Source: DASZIT01 sp963709665
Lineage (GTDB): Bacteria > Actinomycetota > Acidimicrobiia > Acidimicrobiales > RAAP-2
Direction of reading: 5' to 3'
DNA: 64,000 nucleotides
Assembly: GCA_963709665.1 (NCBI GenBank)
Contig: CAVPWU010000007.1
Span: 1 to 64,000 of the forward strand
Position numbers and translations under genes: made by a program
In this document: positions 36,263 to 44,836 of the stretch, piece by piece
How the letters are laid out: each line of letters starts with the position of its first letter
Position numbering within the stretch: position 1 is the stretch's first letter
Notes under the pieces: model-generated
Databases searched by the model: none
What the model was told of the DNA's origin: nothing
Seen by the model: only the letters and a program-made list of their open reading frames with translations

Positions 36263-37126
36263 CTACCCGGCGGTAGCCGCCAGGGAGCGCTGGACGGTGA
36301 TGTCGCCGAACCCGGTGCGGACCCGCACGCTGACGGTGTCGTCGTCGGCGGTGGGGCTCCCGGTGACATCGAGGTCGTTGTGGACGTTGCCACAGCTGGT
36401 GTGGAGGTCCAGCCAGGCGGTGACGCCCTCGCCCACCCCGATCTCCACCCCCCCGTGGGCCGACTCGGCCAGCACGTCGCCGTGGGCCACCCCGCCGAGC
36501 CGGACGTCGCCGTTGGCGCTCTTGGCCGTCACCGTCGCCCCCGCCCGGTCGACGGCGATGGCGCCGTTGGCCGCTCGCACCCGGAGGTCGTCGGTGACGG
36601 TCCCGATCCAGGTGTCGCCGTTGGCGTTCTTGACGACGGCGGGCCCGTCGATGGTCCGGAGGCCGATGGAGCCGGACGCGGTGACGACGACCGCCCGGCC
36701 CCAGACCCGGTCGACCGAGATATCGCCGGCTCCGGTCTTGAGATCGACCGACGCCACCTGGTCGACCCGGAAGTCGCCGACGCCGGCCCGAGCCCGGAAG
36801 TCTCCGAGCTCACCGAGGGAGTGGAGGGTGACCATTCCCCCCTCGAGCTGGACGTCCGAGCCAGTGGGGAGGGCGATCCGCACGTCGACCGAGGCGCGCT
36901 TCCACCGGCCGGTGGAGCGACGCCAGCCCTTCGGCGTCCGGACGTGGAGCCGGCCCTGGGCGAACTCGACGACGGTCTCCGAAGCGGCCGCCTCCGACGC
37001 CGGGTCGGGGCGACTCGGCTGCACATCGACCACGGTGTCGATGCGATCGGTGGCCACCAGCTCGACGGTAGCGATGCCGAGCTCGATGGCCAGGGTGATG
37101 GGGGCCGGGGTGTCAAAGGTGGGCAT
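36263..37126 (-). CDS. DUF4097-type beta-repeat protein
   Basis: This 287-residue protein is built of repeated short beta-strands, for example DFRARAGVGDFRVDQVASVD, DLRVRAANGAIAVDRA and AKSANGDVRLGGVAHGDVLA, the pattern of DUF4097 parallel beta-helix-like repeats. There is no signal peptide or membrane segment. The ATG at 37126 follows AAAGGA. It lies 93 bp downstream of an RHH-type gene on the same strand. DUF4097 genes are often paired with small regulators; the molecular function is unknown. Confidence 0.85.
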   Translation of the reverse strand: MPTFDTPAPITLAIELGIATVELVATDRIDTVVDVQPSRPDPASEAAASETVVEFAQGRLHVRTPKGWRRSTGRWKRASVDVRIALPTGSDVQLEGGMVTLHSLGELGDFRARAGVGDFRVDQVASVDLKTGAGDISVDRVWGRAVVVTASGSIGLRTIDGPAVVKNANGDTWIGTVTDDLRVRAANGAIAVDRAGATVTAKSANGDVRLGGVAHGDVLAESAHGGVEIGVGEGVTAWLDLHTSCGNVHNDLDVTGSPTADDDTVSVRVRTGFGDITVQRSLAATAG

Positions 37127-37219
37127 GGCGGTCCTTTCGGTGGTGGGCGGGCGGATCCGCCCGTGGGTGTCGGTCAGAAGGTCGGAAGGTCAGGGTGGAC
37201 GGCGGCGGTGCCGGCCCGG

Positions 37220-37738
37220 CTAGCGCGCCCATCCCCGGTACCGCCGGGCGCCCGGCGCCATCGGGGCTTGACGGTGGGTCCGGCGCTCACCGCTCCGTTC
37301 GAGGGCGGCCGCGGCCGCCCGGACCAGCCAGGCGTTGACCGAGAGGTGCTCGCCGCCGGCCACCTCCTCGATCCGGCTCTTCAGGTGATCGGGCAGTCGC
37401 AGGTTGATCCGGGACATCGCTCCGTCGTCGCCGTCCACCGGTGCCGCCTCCCCGATGGTGGGGAGGTCGTCGGGAGCCTCATCGGTCCCATCGGGCGGGG
37501 GTGGGGCCACCACGAACTCGATCTCCCGCCCGCGGAGCCGCACCTCCACCGAACCCGGTGCCAGGTCCAGGGTGATCTCTTCGGCGGCCGCCGTCAGCAC
37601 GTCCTGGACGGTGAGCCGGACCGACGCCTCCAACGGGGCGAGCAGGCGCTCGGCCAGCGCCCGGGCGTCGTCGCCACCGGCCTCGGCGGCCACCATCAGC
37701 TGCCGTTGGAGGCTCTCGACATACTGGTCCGTTTCCAT
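37220..37738 (-). CDS. ribbon-helix-helix regulator with N-terminal extension
   Basis: This 172-residue protein ends in an Arc/HicB-like RHH segment, MSRINLRLPDHLKSRIEEVA, followed by LSVNAWLVRAAAAALERSG. Its first 100 residues contain a coiled N-terminus (DQYVESLQRQLMVAAEAGGD) and a beta segment EVRLRGREIEFVVA. The architecture resembles regulators commonly found in front of DUF4097 genes. The start codon lies within an inverted repeat (37738-37767), so autoregulation is likely. Confidence 0.82.
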   Translation of the reverse strand: METDQYVESLQRQLMVAAEAGGDDARALAERLLAPLEASVRLTVQDVLTAAAEEITLDLAPGSVEVRLRGREIEFVVAPPPPDGTDEAPDDLPTIGEAAPVDGDDGAMSRINLRLPDHLKSRIEEVAGGEHLSVNAWLVRAAAAALERSGERRTHRQAPMAPGARRYRGWAR

Positions 37739-37767
37739 GGCACCATATTGGCATCATTTGTGTGCCA
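37738..37767. promoter_or_regulatory. inverted repeat over the start of the RHH gene
   Basis: TGGCAC (37738-37743) and GTGCCA (37762-37767) are inverted around 18 bp that include a further TTGGCA (37748-37753). The whole stretch is AT-rich. It overlaps the ATG of the RHH gene, where an autoregulatory operator for an RHH dimer pair would be expected. Confidence 0.5.
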
Positions 37768-37834
37768 TTACAAGCCCTATCTGAGCCAGAATGACATCTT
37801 CCCTGGTCGACTGCCGGCTCCCTACCCGGTGCCG

Positions 37835-38140
37835 ATGCGTTCGACCCGGGTGGCACGCCCGATCGCCGCCGGGGCGCCGGTCGTCTACCGGGCCCTGCTC
37901 GACCCGCTGGCGGTGGCGGTGGGGCAGGTCCCCGACCGCCAGGTGGTGGAGTTCGGGACGCCGGGCCCCGACCTGCTCGGAGCCATGAGGGTCACCACGG
38001 CGTCGACGCCCGCCGCCGGGGGCGTCGACGTGGTCATCGAGCACCGGGGGATCCCGGCCGGCGTCGACCCCCACGACGACGAGGTCGGCACCCGGATGTC
38101 CCCCGACAGGCTGGCCGCCTGGGTCGAGCGGACTCGCTGA
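37835..38140 (+). CDS. short SRPBCC/AHSA1-like protein, probable internal deletion
   Basis: This 101-residue protein has both ends of an AHSA1-type SRPBCC domain: MRSTRVARPIAAGAPVVYRA at the N-terminus and IPAGVDPHDDEVGTRMSPDR near the C-terminus. The family is usually about 150 residues and the central strands are missing between VGQVPDRQVV and GAMRVTTAST. The ligand cavity would be incomplete. It is either a decaying gene or an unusual minimal form. It is convergent with the amidohydrolase gene, 14 bp away. Confidence 0.6.
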   Translation: MRSTRVARPIAAGAPVVYRALLDPLAVAVGQVPDRQVVEFGTPGPDLLGAMRVTTASTPAAGGVDVVIEHRGIPAGVDPHDDEVGTRMSPDRLAAWVERTR

Positions 38141-38154
38141 CCGGGCGGACCGGC

Positions 38155-39411
38155 TCAGCCGGCCAGCCGCTCGCCGGCCAGCCGGGCCCACTCCTTGCGG
38201 GAACGGATGGAGACGTCGACGTCGGTGGCGGTGGCGCGGAGGGCACCCACGGTGGCCTGCTCCTTGGCCAGGTGGGCGAAGGGGTCCCACCGGAAGAACC
38301 GGCTGGCGTTCTGCCAGGTGATCTGCTCGATCTCCGGGTCGGTGACCCCGGCCCCCTCGAACTCGGCCAGCACCTGTTCGGGGGCGTCCGGCCAGAAGGA
38401 GTCGGAGTGGGGGTAGTCGCACTCCCAGGCGATGATGTCGATGCCGATCTCCCGCCGCAGCCGCAGGGAGGTCGGGTCGGTGACGTAGCAGGCCAGCGAG
38501 TGCTCCCGGAAGACGTCGCTGGGCAGCCGCCCGCCGAAGTCCCGACGCAGCCACCGCTGGTTGGTGTAGTGCCGGTCGCACCGGTCGAGGTAGAAGGGGA
38601 TCCAGCCGATGCCCGCCTCCGACCAGGCCACCTTCAGGTCCGGATAGGTGCGGAGGGCCGGCCCCCACAGCAGGTCCTGGGCGGCGATGCCGGCGATCTG
38701 GGTGGCCAGGATGATGAGGTTGTCGATGGGGGCGTCGGGGGCGCCGTGGATGGCCCCGAACCCCTGGCCGATGTGGAGGCACATGACCGTGGCCGTGTCG
38801 CTCAGCGTCTCGAACACCGGGCCCCAGTAGTCGAGGTCGTGGTAGCTGGGGAGTCCCTCGAGGTGGGGGAGCTCGGGCATCGACACCGCCCGGCACCCCT
38901 TCTCCGACACCCGGTGGATCTCGGCGCAGGCCAGGGCGGGATCCCACAGGGGGAGGATGGCCAGCGGGATGAACCGGCCCGGGTAGGCGCCGGCCCACTC
39001 CTCGAGGTGCCAGTCGTTGTACGCCCGGATCACCGCCACCGTCACCTCGTCCCGGACGTGGGAGAGGTGGCCGGCGCTGAAGCCGGCGAAGGTGGGGAAG
39101 CACATCGAGGTGAGGATCCCGTTGCGGTCCATGTCCCGGACCCGGGCGTGGATGTCGTAGACGCCGGGACGCATCTCGGCGTACCCGGTGGGGTCGAGTC
39201 CCCACTCCTCCGGCGGCCACGACACCACGGCGTTGAGCCCGACCACCCCGGTCTGCTTCCCCCGGTAGACCCAGCGGTCCACGCCGTGCTCGTCGGTCAC
39301 GATCCGGGGGGCCTGGTCGGCCCAGGCGGCCGGGAGCCGGCCCCGGAACATGTCGGGGGGCTCGACGACGTGGTCGTCGACGCTCACCAGGATCAGATCG
39401 TCGATGTTCAT
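38155..39411 (-). CDS. amidohydrolase-2 family metal-dependent hydrolase/decarboxylase
   Basis: This 418-residue TIM-barrel enzyme of the amidohydrolase-2 (ACMSD-like) family has a VSVDDHVVEPPDMF metal site at the N-terminus, CLHIGQGFGAIHG, and the C-terminal metal/catalytic block ECDYPHSDSFWP. Such actinobacterial proteins act in catabolism of carboxylated or cyclic compounds, often as decarboxylases or hydrolases. The substrate is unknown. GAGG precedes the ATG. It is divergent from an AraC regulator 53 bp away. Confidence 0.88.
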   Translation of the reverse strand: MNIDDLILVSVDDHVVEPPDMFRGRLPAAWADQAPRIVTDEHGVDRWVYRGKQTGVVGLNAVVSWPPEEWGLDPTGYAEMRPGVYDIHARVRDMDRNGILTSMCFPTFAGFSAGHLSHVRDEVTVAVIRAYNDWHLEEWAGAYPGRFIPLAILPLWDPALACAEIHRVSEKGCRAVSMPELPHLEGLPSYHDLDYWGPVFETLSDTATVMCLHIGQGFGAIHGAPDAPIDNLIILATQIAGIAAQDLLWGPALRTYPDLKVAWSEAGIGWIPFYLDRCDRHYTNQRWLRRDFGGRLPSDVFREHSLACYVTDPTSLRLRREIGIDIIAWECDYPHSDSFWPDAPEQVLAEFEGAGVTDPEIEQITWQNASRFFRWDPFAHLAKEQATVGALRATATDVDVSIRSRKEWARLAGERLAG

Positions 39412-39464
39412 CGGGGGCCTCGGGCTGCGCTCGCAGGGGTCATCCCTAGGTTCTACGCTTCCGG

Positions 39465-40295
39465 GTGGTGTCCATCTCTGCGCGCTCGGCCAATGTTTCC
39501 ACTCAATCGGTCAACCGGGGCCTGGTCGACCTGCGCCACGGCGGCCACGCCCCGGGTGGCAGCCATCTGTACGAGGGCGACCGCCTGGTGACCGGTTGGC
39601 ACTCCCACGACGTGCACGAGATCGAGTACGCCGTCAGCGGGGTGGTCGAGGTGGAGACGGCGGCCGGCCACTACCTGCTGCCGCCCCACCAGGCGGCGTG
39701 GATCCCGGCCGGCCTCGAGCACCAGACCACCATCAACTCGGACGTGCGGACGGTGGCCGTGCTCTTCGACCCCGGCCTGGTCCGGCCGGCCGGCGACCGG
39801 GTCCGGATCCTCGGGGTGTCCCCGCTGGTCCGGGAGATGGTGCTCTACGGCCTGCGGTGGCCCATCGACCGCACCGGTGACGACCCGGTGGCCGACAGCT
39901 TCTTCGAGGTGCTCGGCCAGCTGGTGGCCGAGAGCCTCGAGCACGAGGCGCCCCTCACCCTTCCCACCTCCGCCGACCCGCTGGTGGCCGCCGCCATCGG
40001 GTACACCCGGGCCCACCTGGCCACCGCCACCGCCGGCGAGGTCGGGCGGGCGGTGGGCGTCTCCGAGCGCACCCTGCGCCGCCACTTCCACTCGGCGGTG
40101 GGGCTGTCGTGGCGGAGCTACCTGCTCCGGGCCCGCATCCTCCGGGCCATGTCCCTGCTGGCCGAGCCGGGGCCCTCGGTGCTCGAGGTCTCCCTCGAGG
40201 TGGGCTTCGAGAGCCTCAGCGCCTTCGCCCGGGCCTTCGCCGGGCACTGCGGCGAGACGCCGTCCGCCTACCGGCGGCGCGTGCTCGGCCGCTGA
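39465..40295 (+). CDS. AraC-family transcriptional regulator
   Basis: This regulator of about 276 residues has an N-terminal cupin (TGWHSHDVHEIEYAVSGVVE, LPPHQAAWIPAGLEHQ) and a C-terminal AraC double HTH (VGRAVGVSERTLRRHFHSAV, VSLEVGFESLSAFARAFAGH). Two consecutive GTG codons follow TACGCT (39454-39459) by 5 and 8 nt, so the message is probably leaderless and may start at 39465 or 39468. It is divergent from the amidohydrolase gene and is its likely regulator. Confidence 0.9.
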   Translation: MVSISARSANVSTQSVNRGLVDLRHGGHAPGGSHLYEGDRLVTGWHSHDVHEIEYAVSGVVEVETAAGHYLLPPHQAAWIPAGLEHQTTINSDVRTVAVLFDPGLVRPAGDRVRILGVSPLVREMVLYGLRWPIDRTGDDPVADSFFEVLGQLVAESLEHEAPLTLPTSADPLVAAAIGYTRAHLATATAGEVGRAVGVSERTLRRHFHSAVGLSWRSYLLRARILRAMSLLAEPGPSVLEVSLEVGFESLSAFARAFAGHCGETPSAYRRRVLGR

Positions 40296-40430
40296 ACGAC
40301 GGGGCCGGGTGGGAAGGCTCTCGACGGGGAGGAGCCGGTCACGATCCACCCCTCCACCCCGGGGCCCACCGCGGGGATGCCCGCCAGACCGATGGCCGTA
40401 CTCCGGTCTTCGCCGGTGCGGGCGCTCCGG

Positions 40431-41258
40431 CTACGAGGCGAACTCCGGCAGGATGTCCCGGGCGAACGTCTCGACCTGGGCGGCGCCGGCCTCCGGCCAG
40501 CTGCAGACCAGGTACCCGTACCCCGCCGCCTGCCACTTGGCGGCGTACGACCGGGCCTTGTCGAGGTCGTCGAGGGACAGGGAGCCGGCCCGGAGGATGT
40601 CGGTCGGCTTCCGGCCCGCCTCCTCGGCCAGGGCGTCGATCCGCTCGTTGGCCTCGCGGAGGGAGTTGGGCGAACCCCAGGCGTGCCAGACGTCGGCGAA
40701 CCGAGCCGCCAGCGGCAGCGTGCGGCGGGGACCGGTGCCGCCGATCCAGATGGGTGGGTGCGGGTCCTGCACCGGGCGCGGTCCCAGGCGGGCGTCGTGG
40801 AGCGACACCCGCCGGCCCTCGTACGACACCGTCTCGCCGGTGAACAGGCGGGTGACGATCTCGAGGGCGTCCTCCAGCAGGTCGAAGCGCTCGGAGGTGG
40901 ACGGGAAGGGGATCCCCAGCTCGACGTGCTCCTTCTCGAACCAGGCGGCGCCGAGGGAGAGCTCGAGCCGGCCGTGGGAGGCGTGGTCGATGGTGAGCGC
41001 CTGGGCGGCCAGGATCGACGGGTGCCGGTAGGTGACGCCGGTGACCAGCAGCCCGAGCCGGATCCGGGTGGTCAGACCGGCCAGGGCCGCCAGGGTGGTC
41101 ATCCCCTCGAAGGTCTCGCCGGGGCCGTCGCCGTACATGGGTTGGAGGTGGTCGAAGCCCCAGGCCCCGTCGAACCCGAGGTCCTCGGCCAGCCGGACCC
41201 GTCGGACCAGCTCGTCCCACGGCATCCGCTGCTGTGCCACGTCGAGACCGAAACGCAT
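40431..41258 (-). CDS. LLM-class F420-dependent oxidoreductase
   Basis: This 275-residue luciferase-like (beta/alpha)8 protein reads MRFGLDVAQQRMPWDELVRR, then GFDHLQPMYGDGPGETFEGM, LGLLVTGVTYRHP, LSLGAAWFEKEHVELGIPFP and PPIWIGGTGPRRTL, the pattern of F420-dependent TIGR03560-like members. It is predicted to transfer hydride between F420 and a substrate. It is the last gene of the Rieske-SnoaL-LLM operon, 13 bp after SnoaL. The ATG at 41258 has AGCGAGG upstream; GTG 41267 is an alternative. Confidence 0.88.
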   Translation of the reverse strand: MRFGLDVAQQRMPWDELVRRVRLAEDLGFDGAWGFDHLQPMYGDGPGETFEGMTTLAALAGLTTRIRLGLLVTGVTYRHPSILAAQALTIDHASHGRLELSLGAAWFEKEHVELGIPFPSTSERFDLLEDALEIVTRLFTGETVSYEGRRVSLHDARLGPRPVQDPHPPIWIGGTGPRRTLPLAARFADVWHAWGSPNSLREANERIDALAEEAGRKPTDILRAGSLSLDDLDKARSYAAKWQAAGYGYLVCSWPEAGAAQVETFARDILPEFAS

Positions 41259-41271
41259 GGGGGCCACCTCG

Positions 41272-41681
41272 CTAGTCGACGAACTCGGCGGTGCGCCGGT
41301 GGAAGCGCCACCCGTCGTCCGTGCGGTGGAGGTGGTCGACGTACCGGCCGACCAGCTTGACCCCCCAGTCGTCCTTCCCCTTCAGCAGGAAGACGACGTC
41401 GCTGGTGGCCCGGGCCTCCTCGTCGCTCCACTCGGAGACGTGGGTGTTGAGGACCAGGTGGCGCTGGGGCCGTCGTGGCGCCCACTTGGTGTAGGCGGCC
41501 CGCAGCTCGTCGTGCCCTGGTGGGTGCCCATCCCCGGGATGTCGCACGCGCCGTCGGCGCAGTAGGTGGCGACGACGTCCTCGGTCCGGCCGTCGTCCAG
41601 GGCGTGGGTGTAGGCGGCCAGCGCGGCGCCGACACCGGCCACCACCTCGGCGTAGGTCACCGGGGAGCGCTCATCGGTCAT
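41272..41681 (-). CDS. SnoaL-like/NTF2-fold protein, one frameshift
   Basis: Read through a -1 slip near 41515, this is a 136-residue nuclear-transport-factor-2-like protein: YAEVVAGVGAALAAYTHALD, VVATYCADGACDIPGMG, then HLVLNTHVSEWSDEEARATS and VDHLHRTDDGWRFHRRTAEF. In ring-hydroxylating gene clusters this fold serves as a small dioxygenase subunit or as a cyclase/isomerase. It lies 11 bp after the Rieske gene. The corrected length divides evenly, so an indel error is likely. Confidence 0.8.
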
Positions 41682-41692
41682 CGGTGGCCGCC

Positions 41693-43061
41693 TCAGAATC
41701 CGAGGTCGACAACCGGCCGCTCGAGCGGGTTGAGGTTGACGGCGTGCAGGGCGGGAAGCAGCTGCTCGTAGGGGAGGCCGGCCAGGAAGCCGTCGACGGT
41801 GCGCTGGAAGTTGGCCACGCCGCCCTCCATCCCGGCGGCCAGGCGCATGTACTCGAAGCCCTTGTTGTGCAGGCCCCGTTGCTGACGGGGCAGGTTCGAG
41901 AAGTCCTGGGTGGGGATGGGGGGCACCCGGGGGTCGTCGATAGGGCGATGGGCTCGGGCGGCGGCACCGGCTGGCGCTCGGTCCCCTCCGGGTACCGGGT
42001 CAGCGACCAGATCTCCATCAGGGTCTCCTCCGGACCCAGGGGACGGAACCGGTAGGACGAGGCGCTGCTGTACATGGGCAGGACGAAGAAGTGCGGGAAG
42101 CAGAAGCCCATCGGCTGGTTGAGGCCGTTGTCCTCGAGCTCGTTGAGATCGGGGATGACGCTGCCGGCGTCGCGGTGCCACTTCGCCACCGCGTCGTTGA
42201 GGGTGCGGTTCCAGATGGACAGGGCCAGGGTGGGGTCGGCCGGGAGCTCGATGTCCCGCAGCCCCTCGGCGATGGCCACGTCGTTGGCGTGGACCATGCC
42301 GGCCATGCCGTTGCTCATCACCTGCAGGTAGTGGAGCTCCGAGTCGACGAAGGTCCGGGGGTCGAAGGTGGTGGGGTCACGGGGCGGGTACCGGCCGGGG
42401 ATGACCAGCTCGGGGTGGGTCTCGATCACGTGGTACTGCTCCAGGAACGCCTCCTGGGCCAGCTTCCAGTTGACCGGGAGGCGGAACGACTTCCACCACT
42501 CGGTGCGGAACGACTCCATGTGCCAGGCGTCGAGGGTGGTGGCGAACGGCTCGATGCGACTCCCGCAGCGGCGGCGGCGTCGGCGTCGAGGTTGATCCAG
42601 GCGCATCCGCCCCAGACCTCGCACCGCACCGGGGTGAGGTTGAGGTCATCGGGCTGGAGGTTGTGCTCGGCGAACTGGCGCCGCTGCGAGACGAAGGTGT
42701 TCTTCCCGTCGAGGCCGTAGCACCAGCCGTGGAACGGGCAGACGAACCCGCTCTCGCAGGTCCCCCGGCCCTCGACCACCTGGACCCCACGGTGCCGGCA
42801 GGCGTTCTGGAAGGCCCGGATCTCGTCGTCGTCGGTGCGCACCACGATGACCGACTGGTCGAGGATCTCGTACTCGACGAAGGTGTCCGGGCCCGGGAGC
42901 TCCTCGAGGCGGCACGCCATCTGCCAGACCCGGGGCCACAGCTGCTCGACCTCCAACTGGTAGAAGTCGGGATCGAAGTAGCGCTGCTTGGGGATCCGGT
43001 CCGGGACCTCGACGGCAAAGGGCACCGGCAGGGCGGAACGCTTCTGATCCATGATGGCCAT
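41693..43061 (-). pseudogene. Rieske aromatic-ring-hydroxylating oxygenase alpha subunit, three frameshifts
   Basis: The reconstructed 455-residue protein has an N-terminal Rieske [2Fe-2S] site, CRHRG and CPFHGW, and a C-terminal mononuclear-iron domain with WKLAQEAFLEQYHVIETHPE (the two His ligands). It would hydroxylate a ring or demethylate a substrate with O2, using an unidentified ferredoxin/reductase. Two +1 slips lie at about 42575-42555 and one -1 near 41940; corrected length is exactly 456 codons. Conserved residues are intact, so the breaks may be sequencing indels. Operator site 43101-43116 lies upstream, followed by TATACT as a likely -10. Confidence 0.87.
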
Positions 43062-43100
43062 ACTGCCCGCTTCCCCTCTCCGCTTGCGCCCGAAGTATAC

Positions 43101-43116
43101 TTACCGGTCGGTACAA
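43101..43116 (-). promoter_or_regulatory. TetR-type operator (site A) between Rieske and BVMO genes
   Basis: On the minus strand this reads TTGTACCGACCGGTAA, with the core ACCG-AC-CGGT. On the plus strand its edge merges into TACAAT (43112-43117), a good -10 for the BVMO gene; on the minus strand TATACT follows for the Rieske operon. The same motif occurs at three other divergent gaps, with a fourth degenerate copy. Confidence 0.75.
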
Positions 43117-43129
43117 TATCCCGGTCGGC

Positions 43130-44836
43130 GTGCCTGGCGGGACCGACACTACCGAGGACCCGCCATCGCCACCAGACAACCTCCGACCTCCGCCCGGACG
43201 GGACGCCCGGTCCCGGGCGCCCCCGACGTCGACGTCCTGGTGGTCGGGGCCGGCATCACCGGCATCTACCAGCTCTACCGGGCCCGGGAGGAGGGCTTCA
43301 CCGCCGAGCTGGTGGAGGCGGGCGGCGGCGTCGGCGGGACCTGGTTCTGGAACCGCTACCCCGGCGCCCGCTTCGACTCGGAGAGCTACACCTACGCCTA
43401 CCTCTTCTCCCGGGAGCTGTTCGAGGAGTGGGAGTGGCAGGAGCACTTCGCCGAGCAGCCGGAGATCGAGCGGTACCTCAACTACGTGGTCGACAAGTTC
43501 GACCTCCGGCGCCAGATGCGGTTCGGCACCCGGGTGACCTCGGCCTGCTGGGACGAGGAGTCGGGCACCTGGGACGTGGGGACCGACGACGGCACCCGCA
43601 CCCGGGCCCGCTACCTGGTGGCCGCCACCGGCGTCCTGTCGGTGCCCTTCTTCCCCGACGTGCCGGGTCGGGAGTCCTTCGGCGGCGAGTCGTACCACAC
43701 CGGACTGTGGCCGGCCGAGCCGGTCGAGGTGGCCGGCAAGCGGGTGGCCGTGGTCGGGCACCGGCTCGAGCGGGGTGCAGGTCATCCCCGCCATCGCCGA
43801 GCAGGTGGCGTCGCTCACCGTCTACCAGCGGACCCCCAACTGGTGCACCCCGCTGAACAACGCCCCCATCTCCCCCGAGGAGCAGGCCCAGCTGCGGGCC
43901 GGGTTCGAGGAGATGCGGGAGATCCTCAACACCTCGATCGCCGGGTTCCTCCACGTGGCCAACGACCGCAACACCTTCGACGACTCCGAGGAGGAGCGGC
44001 AGGCGTTCTTCGAGACCATGTGGCGGAGCCCGGGCTTCTCCAAGCTCACCAGCAACTACCGCGACATGCTGCTCGACCCGGCGGCCAACGCCGAGTGGAG
44101 CGAGTTCGTGGCCGACAAGATCCGGGGCATCGTCGACGACCCCGAGACGGCCGAGCAGCTGATCCCCAAGGACCACCGGTTCGGGGAGAAGCGGCCGCCG
44201 TTCGTCACCGACTACTTCGAGACCTTCAACCGCCCCAACGTCTCGCTGGTCGACCTGAAGAAGACGCCGATGCTGCGGATCACCGAGACGGGCATCGAGA
44301 CGGCCGAGGGCGAGCAGCCCTTCGACGTCATCGTCTGGGCCACCGGCTTCGACTTCGGCACCGGGGCCCTCAACCGGATGGGGATCCGCGGCCGGGACGG
44401 GCTGGCCCTCACCGACCACTGGGCCGACGGACCCAAGACCTTCCTGGGGATCCAGACCGCCGGCTTCCCCAACTTCTTCTTCCCCGGCGGCCCCCACGCG
44501 GCGGCCGGCAACAACCCCCGCTACAACGGCGACCAGGTGGACTTCGTCACCGAGGCTCTGGTCTACGTCCGCGACCACGGCGCCGACACCATCGAGGTGA
44601 CCGCCGAGGCCGAGGAGCGGTGGACGGACATGGTCGACCGGGAGGCGGTGCACTCCTCCTTCGGGGAGATCAGCTACTACTTCGGGACCAACATCCCCGG
44701 GAAGCCCACCAAGTACCTGCTGAACTCCGGTGGCCGGCCCAAGCTGTTCAAGGAGATCGACCGGGTGCACCGCACGGAGTACGAGGCGTTCATCCTGTCG
44801 GACTCGTCAGACGGTGGCCACCGGCGTCAGGGGTGA
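43130..44836 (+). CDS. Baeyer-Villiger flavin monooxygenase, two compensating frameshifts
   Basis: This flavoprotein of about 568 residues would insert oxygen next to a ketone to give an ester or lactone, using FAD and NADPH. FAD motif VLVVGAGITGIYQLYRA, the BVMO fingerprint FGGESYHTGLWP and a second Rossmann motif (VAVVG then SSGVQVIPA) are present. The GTG at 43130 opens MPGGTDTTEDPPSPPDN; a -1 slip near 43220 (in CGCCCCCGACG) and a +1 slip near 43758 are needed to keep the protein continuous. Its last 30 nt overlap the convergent cyclase gene. Confidence 0.88.
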
